Assembly (NCBI GenBank): GCA_007123785.1
Contig: SLGL01000408.1
Span: 1 to 8,010 of the forward strand
DNA: 8,010 nt
Source of the DNA: Balneolaceae bacterium
Lineage (GTDB): Bacteria; Bacteroidota; Rhodothermia; Balneolales; Balneolaceae
Direction of reading: 5' to 3'
Position numbers and translations under genes: made by a program. The notes under the pieces are model-generated. The model worked only from the letters and a program-made list of their open reading frames with translations, was not told where the DNA came from and did not search any database. This document shows positions 1 through 4,597 of this stretch, in pieces. The number at the start of each line of letters is the position of its first letter. The stretch's first letter is position 1.

Positions 1-124
1 AATCGATTATACTGCAATTCTACTGTAAAACATACAAGCCTTTCCTATTTTTTTGTAATGCTTTTAGTACTCATGTTTGCCAATATGCTGGACACTCAAT
101 TCTTAAAATAAATTCAATAATGCA

Positions 125-307
125 ATGAAAAAGAAAAGAAAAAATAATCCGGGAGACACTATTAAAAGGCCATTAAAAACCGATGACAAAGAGAAGAGAC
201 AACCAAACCCTGAAGATCCGTATGAAGAAAATGGGATGCCAAACAAAGAGATGCCAGATTCAAATAATTTTCATAATGAAGAATTTCTGAATCATATACC
301 AAAGTAA
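125..307 (+). CDS. small hydrophilic protein, function unknown
   Basis: This 60-residue reading frame starts at the first ATG of a lysine run (MKKKRKNN) and ends with TAA. The protein is strongly charged and rich in Lys, Asp, Glu, Asn and Pro. It contains short motifs such as QPNPEDPYEENG and has no hydrophobic segment, so it is probably soluble and largely disordered. The style fits small uncharacterised basic/acidic proteins found beside stress genes in Bacteroidota, but I recognise no named family. No clear Shine-Dalgarno site precedes it (AATTCAATAATGCA). It lies immediately upstream of the DUF892 remnant, which continues in a different frame. It could be a chance frame; the composition and the start favour a real gene only moderately. 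Confidence 0.5.
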   Translation: MKKKRKNNPGDTIKRPLKTDDKEKRQPNPEDPYEENGMPNKEMPDSNNFHNEEFLNHIPK

Positions 308-321
308 ATTTATTCCAGATT

Positions 322-561
322 ATCATTGATTGCGAAAAAAGCCCCAAATGTGATTCCCGAATTATATCCTCAGCGCAAAAAATTGAACATTATAAAATAG
401 CCACCTATGGCACACTGCGTGAGTTTGCTGAAACACTTGGCTTAAAAGACGCTGAAAAGCTGTTGCCGGAAACACTCGATGAATAGCAAACAGCCGATCA
501 AAAACTAACAGAAAAAGCTGTAGATGTGGTGAACATGGGTGCAGCTATAAAACAAGCATAA
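322..561 (+). pseudogene. YciE/YciF-type ferritin-like (DUF892) gene remnant
   Basis: Read in the frame that begins at 322, the translation contains SSAQKIEHYKIATYGTLR (370-423), then FAETLGLKDAEKLLPETLDE. This is the characteristic third and fourth helix region of the DUF892 (YciE/YciF) ferritin-like family. The frame hits TAG at 484-486, exactly where the family normally has Glu or Lys (LDE-E-K-x-T-D). Homology resumes in the same frame as QTADQKLTEKAV and ends at TAA 559-561. No start codon exists in this frame after the stop at 277-279, and the first two helices (roughly 85-95 residues) are absent. Intact members are about 160-170 residues long and are stress-induced proteins of unknown reaction. 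The metal-ligand-like Glu-His pair of the third helix (385-390) is still readable. I call it a pseudogene with both an N-terminal deletion and a nonsense codon. Confidence 0.8.
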
Positions 562-586
562 TAACTATAAAAAGGTAAAGAATATC

Positions 587-703
587 ATGAGTGGATTATT
601 AAAAGGAGGAATAGCAGGATACGGAGCCATGAAATTAGGTGGTGGCTGTTTTAGCACCATTATCGTTTTTGTAATCATCTTTTGGCTCCTTGGAATGTTT
701 TAA
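587..703 (+). CDS. 38-residue single-span membrane protein
   Basis: A short frame, ATG 587 to TAA 701-703, encodes a 38-residue protein. It starts MSGLLKGGIAGYGAMKLGGG and continues with a hydrophobic segment, roughly residues 21-38 (CFSTIIVFVIIFWLLGMF). The pattern is a glycine-rich, mildly basic N-terminal half followed by one membrane span that reaches the C-terminus. I recall similar tiny proteins in Bacteroidota stress loci, but no function is known. An AAAAAGGTAAAG purine stretch lies just upstream and may help ribosome binding. It sits between the DUF892 remnant and the YflT-domain gene, 60 bp before the latter, so co-transcription is plausible. A chance open frame would seldom combine a GxxxG-like start with one clean hydrophobic helix. 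Confidence 0.7.
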   Translation: MSGLLKGGIAGYGAMKLGGGCFSTIIVFVIIFWLLGMF

Positions 704-763
704 TTCGAAAAATATCTCCTAATAAAGAGAGAAAGTAAAACAATAACTAATAAATAGAACATT

Positions 764-1378
764 ATGGAAAAAAATAGAAATCTTCGAAATGATAACCTTC
801 GGAATAATGACCTTCGAGAGGATGGAATTCGAAAGAGTGGCCTTCGAAATGATAACAGTGCAACTGAAAAAGGAATGTTAACAGGAATGTTTCGAGACCG
901 AAGAAGCACCGAAAATGCATATAATTCTATGCATGAAAGAGGGTATACCGAGAATGAAATTAACCTGGTAATGTCTAAAGAAACTCATGAAAAGTATTTC
1001 TCAGGAGACAAGAGTGAAACTGAACTTGGCAATAAAGCTGCTGCCGGTTCAGGTGCCGGTTCAGCCATTGGCGGCACTATAGGTGCTATTGCAGGAATCA
1101 TTGCTGCAATTGGAACAAGTGTTGTTATCCCGGGGCTTGGGCTTGTTGTTGCCGGACCTATTGCAGCCGGCCTGGCCGGTGCAGGTGCAGGAGGAATAGC
1201 TGGTGGAATCATTGGAGCATTGGTAGGCTGGGGAATACCCAAAGACCGTGCAAAAATTTATGAATCAGCTATCAAAGATGGTCATATTGTTTTGGGAGTA
1301 CAGCCAAAAAATGACGAGGATGCTGAATACTTTGAAAGGACCTGGCATGAAAATGACGGGCGTGAAATTCACCGATAA
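764..1378 (+). CDS. general stress protein, YflT-like domain plus glycine-rich membrane region
   Basis: The 204-residue protein has three parts. Residues 1-34 are a polar repeat built on (N/D/G)-L/I-R-x-x. Residues about 37-80 (GMLTGMFRDRRSTENAYNSM, then ERGYTENEINLVMS) match the N-terminal domain of YflT/GsiB-17M-like heat-induced stress proteins, which bring a ferredoxin-like fold to Bacillus and many Bacteroidota proteins. Residues about 89-163 are a long Gly/Ala-rich glycine-zipper stretch (AGSGAGSAIGGTIGAIAGII and IPGLGLVVAGPIAAGLAGAG) likely to insert into or pack on the membrane. The tail WGIPKDRAKIYESAIKDGHI closes with an acidic, soluble end. The biochemical role is unknown; stress induction is inferred from the family. 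The ATG at 764 is the only sensible start. A hairpin terminator follows the stop after 14 bp, so it is the last gene of its unit. Confidence 0.85.
   Translation: MEKNRNLRNDNLRNNDLREDGIRKSGLRNDNSATEKGMLTGMFRDRRSTENAYNSMHERGYTENEINLVMSKETHEKYFSGDKSETELGNKAAAGSGAGSAIGGTIGAIAGIIAAIGTSVVIPGLGLVVAGPIAAGLAGAGAGGIAGGIIGALVGWGIPKDRAKIYESAIKDGHIVLGVQPKNDEDAEYFERTWHENDGREIHR
779..853 (+). repeat. five 15-bp tandem coding repeats
   Basis: Five imperfect 15-bp units lie at 779-793, 794-808, 809-823, 824-838 and 839-853, each built on the core CTTCGA or a near variant (CTTCGG, ATTCGA). They encode five successive pentapeptides NLRND, NLRNN, DLRED, GIRKS and GLRND at the N-terminus of the YflT-domain protein. 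The period is exact and codon-aligned, so copy number can change without loss of frame. Confidence 0.85.
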
Positions 1379-1392
1379 GCTACCGTCACAAA

Positions 1393-1430
1393 AAACAAGG
1401 AATCAGGTAAAACCCGATTCCTTGTTTAAT
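1393..1430 (+). terminator. intrinsic terminator hairpin after the YflT-domain gene
   Basis: A perfect 12-bp stem pairs 1393-1404 (AAACAAGGAATC) with 1416-1427 (GATTCCTTGTTT). The 11-base loop can pair further (GGT with ACC around AAA). On the + strand only a short T run with TAATATTT follows. On the - strand the six A residues at 1390-1395 give a good U tract, so the hairpin may work in both directions. It separates the YflT-domain gene from the DUF2383 gene. Confidence 0.7.
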
Positions 1431-1477
1431 ATTTACAACACACTAACTATAGTACAAATCTATAAAAAACATTAAGA

Positions 1478-1939
1478 ATGAAAAAAGAGAACACCATAAA
1501 CAAATTAAACAGGCTTTTAATAATCAATAATGATAGAATTGAAGGTTACGAAACTGCATCAGATAATACAGAAGAGTCAGCATTAAAAACCTTGTTTTCA
1601 AAGTTTGCTCAAACAAGCCAAAAATGCCGGCATGAATTGATCCGTGAAATTGACAAAATTGGTGGTAAAGCAGAAGAGGGCTCAAACCTGTCAGGTAAAT
1701 TTTTCCGGACCTGGATGGATGTCAAATCATCGCTAACAGGTAAAGACAGAAAAGCTATTCTGAACTCCTGCGATCAAGGAGAAGAGAGAGCTATAGAAAC
1801 ATATAAAAATGTGCTTAAAGATGAATCAGAACATCTGAACAGTGATCAAAAATCGATGATTAGGTCACAATATGATTTAATCAAAACCGACCAGGGCAAA
1901 ATAAGAACGATGCAAAATGCTTTAGTGGCAGCATCTTAG
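1478..1939 (+). CDS. PA2169-family four-helix-bundle protein (DUF2383)
   Basis: The 153-residue protein matches the DUF2383/PA2169 family of ferritin-like four-helix bundles. An N-terminal helix (NKLNRLLIINNDRIEGYETA, residues 8-27) is followed by LKTLFSKFAQTSQKCRHELI and then by IDKIGGKAEEG, which corresponds to the family's xLGGxPE turn. Next come GKFFRTWMDVKSSLTGKDRK, in which the W-M-D-x-K-S-x-L-T-G signature is complete, and the helix ILNSCDQGEERAIETYKNVL. The family is usually about 145-155 residues long, so this copy is full length. It should be cytoplasmic; no reaction is established, although Glu and His residues in the helices suggest metal or stress handling by analogy with ferritins. 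The ATG at 1478 follows AACATTAAGA with no strong ribosome site. It stands after a terminator, so it probably has its own promoter. Confidence 0.9.
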   Translation: MKKENTINKLNRLLIINNDRIEGYETASDNTEESALKTLFSKFAQTSQKCRHELIREIDKIGGKAEEGSNLSGKFFRTWMDVKSSLTGKDRKAILNSCDQGEERAIETYKNVLKDESEHLNSDQKSMIRSQYDLIKTDQGKIRTMQNALVAAS

Positions 1940-1957
1940 CTTGCCAAATTCAAAAAT

Positions 1958-1989
1958 ACTTTTCCCGAACCCGGGATAAGAAAGTTTTT
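1958..1989 (+). terminator. possible intrinsic terminator after the DUF2383 gene
   Basis: A GC-rich 5-bp stem, TCCCG 1963-1967 with CGGGA 1972-1976 and loop AACC, is flanked by a second pairing of ACTTT 1958-1962 with AAAGT 1981-1985. A four-base bulge lies on the right side, and the right arm runs into GTTTTT at 1984-1989. It begins 18 bp after the stop. The bulge makes it weaker than the other two terminators here. Confidence 0.45.
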
Positions 1990-2156
1990 AAAAGGGGTTC
2001 GCTCAGATGGTTGTTCAGTTTATTTAATACAGAATAGTGTGATATATCCAACGAATCTATTGTTCCATGTAACCCCTATCAATTAATGGAAGTGTAAGTT
2101 AATCAGGTGATAAATAATTCATACAAACATTTAAATTCAGAGAATTAAAATTAATC

Positions 2157-3575
2157 ATGAGAACAAAAAAAATATTCCAATTCACTACATCATTTACAGC
2201 TTTATTTTTTGCTGTATTTATAATAGGTAGTGTAAATCAGTCGACAGTAAGCCCGGAGAGATCCATCAATGATGAACCGGCTGTTGTAAGCACTTCCCCA
2301 TCCGATGGTGAAGTGGATGTAGCCAGAAATGCCGTTATAGAAATTACATTTAACGAAGATGTGGATTCAACATCCATTAACGGTTCCTCATTTACATTAA
2401 TGCAGGGCACAGAGTCTGTATCCGGTTCATTAGAATTTTCCGGAAATAAGGCAATGTTCACAACCACAAATAGTTTAAAAGCGGAAACAGATTATACAGC
2501 TAACTTAACAACCACTGCCAACCAAGCAGATGATTTTTCAAATGACAGATTCGAAGATGAGGAATTAAACGGTGACAGATTCAACAATGAGGAATCTGAT
2601 TTTAACAGAACTACTTCGGTGAATGGTAAAGAGTGGAGTTTTACTACTGGAGGCAACAGCGATTCAGTTGAAAAAGTAGACCTTGGAAGTGCAGCAGATT
2701 ACGTTATTCTTGCGCAGTCTTCAATTAATAGCGATTCAACATCACAAATTACAGGAGAAAAGGGTTTTGACAAAGATTCCAGGGACTCTAAAGACAAAGA
2801 AAACAAAACAGCTTATTGGTTAAATAACGAAGATATCGATAAGGAAGCAATCCGCAGAAACAGGGAAGAAACCCGCAGAGAGACCACCCAAAGCACAAAT
2901 GAAAATCGGGAATATTCAGCCAATGACACAACTTCAAATGCTGGTAATATGGATATAGCGGTTGATGATATGGTAACAGCTTATAACGATTCCGAAGCAC
3001 GTTCACCAGCTGATTTCATTGATTACAAATTCCACAAATCAGATGTTCTGGTTGAGTCCAGCTGGAATTTTAAACGTGATGATGATTCTGAAAGAGATTC
3101 AGAATCAGGCCAGGATGAACGTGACAACAAAGAACGAAACAATGAAATGCGTGATAACGCTGATCAAAGAATGAGTGAACGCACAATTGAATCCTCACCA
3201 ATACTTGACCCGGGAATTTACAAGTGGAATGATTCAGTTGTAATCTCCACTAATATTACACTGTCCGGTAATGCTGATGATGTGTGGATTTTCCAGATTA
3301 CTGAAGGCCTTACAGTAAACCGTGATGTAGAAATTAACCTGAGTGATGGGGCCGTTGCCGAAAACATTTTCTGGCAGGTCGCCGGTGAGGTTAATTTAGG
3401 AGAGAACTCTCACTTTGAAGGGATCATTTTATCCAAATCAGAAATCACCATGAAAAATGGCGCGACTTTAAAAGGCCGGATTTTAACCCAAAAAGATGTA
3501 CTACTCGATGGTAACACCATCATTGAACCACAAGGCTTTGCTTCCGTTCAAAGTACAAGCACCAGTAACGAATAA
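2157..3575 (+). CDS. exported Ig-like (Big_5) plus DUF3494 ice-binding-type protein with charged expansions
   Basis: This 472-residue protein has a signal peptide at residues 1 to about 28 (MRTKKIF, then hydrophobic SFTALFFAVFIIGSV) with no lipobox Cys. Residues about 40-165 form an SbsA-type Ig-like Big_5 domain (VVSTSPSDGEVDVARNAVIE, FNEDVD, closing with EWSFTTG). Residues about 174-460 are a DUF3494 domain: VDLGSAADYVILAQSS, IAVDDMVTAYNDSEAR (267-282), ILDPGIYKW (349-357), then DDVWIFQITEGLTV, NIFWQVAGEVNLG, HFEGIILSKSEIT and GATLKGRILTQ. This is the order found in ice-binding proteins of Bacteroidota, algae and yeasts. Known members bind ice or serve as adhesins outside the cell; whether this one binds ice cannot be judged. 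Charged Asp/Glu/Arg/Asn-rich segments occupy about 128-152, 205-262 and 293-348, where relatives have short or Thr-rich loops. No sorting domain follows. A strong terminator ends the unit. Confidence 0.9.
   Translation: MRTKKIFQFTTSFTALFFAVFIIGSVNQSTVSPERSINDEPAVVSTSPSDGEVDVARNAVIEITFNEDVDSTSINGSSFTLMQGTESVSGSLEFSGNKAMFTTTNSLKAETDYTANLTTTANQADDFSNDRFEDEELNGDRFNNEESDFNRTTSVNGKEWSFTTGGNSDSVEKVDLGSAADYVILAQSSINSDSTSQITGEKGFDKDSRDSKDKENKTAYWLNNEDIDKEAIRRNREETRRETTQSTNENREYSANDTTSNAGNMDIAVDDMVTAYNDSEARSPADFIDYKFHKSDVLVESSWNFKRDDDSERDSESGQDERDNKERNNEMRDNADQRMSERTIESSPILDPGIYKWNDSVVISTNITLSGNADDVWIFQITEGLTVNRDVEINLSDGAVAENIFWQVAGEVNLGENSHFEGIILSKSEITMKNGATLKGRILTQKDVLLDGNTIIEPQGFASVQSTSTSNE
2543..2602 (+). 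repeat. 30-bp imperfect tandem duplication in the Big_5 domain
   Basis: Two adjacent 30-bp units begin at 2543 and 2573. Both start TGACAGATTC and share ATGAGGAAT at the same offset. They encode DRFEDEELNG and DRFNNEESDF-like acidic decapeptides inside a loop of the Ig-like domain. The frame is kept because the period is a multiple of three. Confidence 0.75.
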
Positions 3576-3607
3576 ACTTGTTAAACACTATACCCTCCCA
3601 AAACCCT

Positions 3608-3644
3608 AAAAGCAGTCCCGATTTGTTTCGGGGCTGCTTTTTTT
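3608..3644 (+). terminator. strong rho-independent terminator
   Basis: The stem pairs 3611-3621 (AGCAGTCCCGA) with 3628-3638 (TCGGGGCTGCT). It has one G-T wobble and a six-base TTTGTT loop, and flanking A-T pairs extend it. Seven T residues follow at 3638-3644. It lies 33 bp after the stop of the DUF3494 gene and has the textbook form, so transcription from that gene most likely ends here. Confidence 0.92.
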
Positions 3645-4114
3645 GTTAATCTATCAATGTATATATTCATTCGACCCAATCCCAATCAGTAATTGATACA
3701 AACCTTACATATTGATCTGTAACAATATTGGGTAAAAAATTGTGCAAGTTATTGTTATGAGAATTTTATAACAGCAACTATTCCATGACAGAATTGAATC
3801 ACCATGAGACTAAAAAATGCATTCTTAAACATAATTAAAAAGCATTACAAATCCAGTGATTTTGTTCGTAATCAAGACAAGAGGGAGATTGGAACAACTA
3901 TCTATTATCCATTTGTAAGGATTTCAACCGACCGATAACACCAATATTGGGTTAAGCCATATACACTATATAGTCAGACATTTTTAATGATCTGATGAGT
4001 ATAGCTGATAAATGGGATTGGAATTTCATCCAGATTAGAACAATAACTATTTCAGCCTATATCAAGAAAAATAATCAGATTGTAAACACCCAAAATATTA
4101 GGTAGGTTAATATT
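3645..4114 (+). other. 470-bp gene-poor region upstream of the signalling pair
   Basis: No convincing gene is present. Two short + frames, 3804-3938 (44 codons) and 3995-4105 (36 codons), lack ribosome sites, domains and membrane segments and look like chance frames. The stretch is AT-rich and has an 11-bp direct repeat (3723 and 3942) and a 10-bp palindrome, ACTATATAGT, at 3965-3974. No exact Bacteroidota promoter (TTG with TAnnTTTG) was found. The promoter and leader of the response-regulator operon must lie here, since a strong terminator stands at its left edge. A weak GGTAGG lies about 10 bases before the ATG at 4115. Confidence 0.6.
3723..3952. repeat. 11-bp direct repeat pair CAATATTGGGT
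   Basis: CAATATTGGGT occurs at 3723-3733 and again at 3942-3952, 219 bp apart. Each copy contains the 8-bp palindrome CAATATTG, which gives the half-symmetric form typical of a regulator-binding site. Both lie in the leader region of the response-regulator operon. A pair this long is expected by chance only rarely in a 470-bp stretch, but the AT-rich base composition raises that chance. The role is inferred. Confidence 0.35.
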
Positions 4115-4588
4115 ATGCAAAGTAAAAAAGATTACACACCAATCTCTCAAAAGTTAAACATTATTCTTGCTGAGGATGATCTTGACGATCGCCTCCTTTT
4201 TGAAGAAGCCATTGAAGAATTGCCGGTTTCTGTTCAACTTGATACCTTCAATAATGGTGATGAACTGATGGAATGGCTCATCAAGAAAAATAACAAGCTT
4301 CCCGATGTACTTTTTCTTGATCTGAATATGCACCGTAAAAACGGATTTGCTACTTTAGCAGATATAAAGAGGAACAAAAAATTACAGGATATTCCAGTGA
4401 TTATTTTTTCCACCTCTACCAATAATGAAATGATAAAGCAGGTTTTCAAAAATGCAGCGCATTATTATATTCGAAAACCGGTGCATTTCTGGGAACTTAA
4501 ACAGTTGATTTACAAGTCACTAAAATTAATATCAGATAAAGAAACATCTCTTCCGGGAAAAGAAAACTTTATGCTTACCACTGATTAA
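4115..4588 (+). CDS. single-domain response regulator (Rcp1-like receiver)
   Basis: The 157-residue protein is a lone CheY-like receiver domain with no output domain. After a short polar lead, LNIILAEDDLDDRLLFEEAI supplies the acidic pocket (D21, D22). FLDLNMHRKNG supplies the phospho-acceptor D69. VIIFSTSTN carries the conserved Ser/Thr (S99), and YYIRKPVHFWELKQLI carries the invariant Lys (K121) and Pro. The long beta5-alpha5 tail and the KPV-x-F ending are typical of Rcp1-type regulators, which pair with phytochrome-like or PAS-type kinases. It should be cytoplasmic and phosphorylated by the kinase encoded next, whose start lies nine bases after this stop in the same frame. The output is probably protein-protein interaction or phosphorelay. 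The ATG at 4115 is preceded by a weak GGTAGG; a downstream start would cut the domain. Confidence 0.93.
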   Translation: MQSKKDYTPISQKLNIILAEDDLDDRLLFEEAIEELPVSVQLDTFNNGDELMEWLIKKNNKLPDVLFLDLNMHRKNGFATLADIKRNKKLQDIPVIIFSTSTNNEMIKQVFKNAAHYYIRKPVHFWELKQLIYKSLKLISDKETSLPGKENFMLTTD

Positions 4589-4597
4589 AAAAAAGCC

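Noticed and set aside
1..111. Open + frame from the window edge to TAA at 109-111, with MLLVLMFANMLDTQFLK at its end
   Set aside because: No recognisable domain, AT-rich composition and short length; it could be the tail of a gene outside the window, but nothing supports it.
484..486. In-frame TAG in the DUF892 remnant as a recoded (pyrrolysine) codon
   Set aside because: No pyrrolysine system is visible, and the gene also lacks a start and its N-terminal half, so simple decay explains it.
985..1242. Proline/alanine-rich frame of 85 codons on the - strand
   Set aside because: It is the mirror image of the Gly/Ala codons of the YflT-domain protein's membrane region, not a gene.
3804..3938. 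44-codon + frame in the leader of the response-regulator operon
   Set aside because: No ribosome site, no hydrophobic or repeated pattern and no family resemblance; likely chance.
3965..3974. Perfect 10-bp palindrome ACTATATAGT as an operator
   Set aside because: An AT-only core of this length is expected by chance in a 470-bp AT-rich stretch.
3676..4021. 9-bp inverted pair CCAATCCCA (3676) and TGGGATTGG (4013)
   Set aside because: At 330 bp spacing a 9-bp match is close to chance expectation, and no further pairing extends it.
3995..4105. 36-codon + frame ending just before the response regulator, as a possible leader peptide
   Set aside because: No ribosome site, no codon run typical of attenuation and no hairpin set around it.
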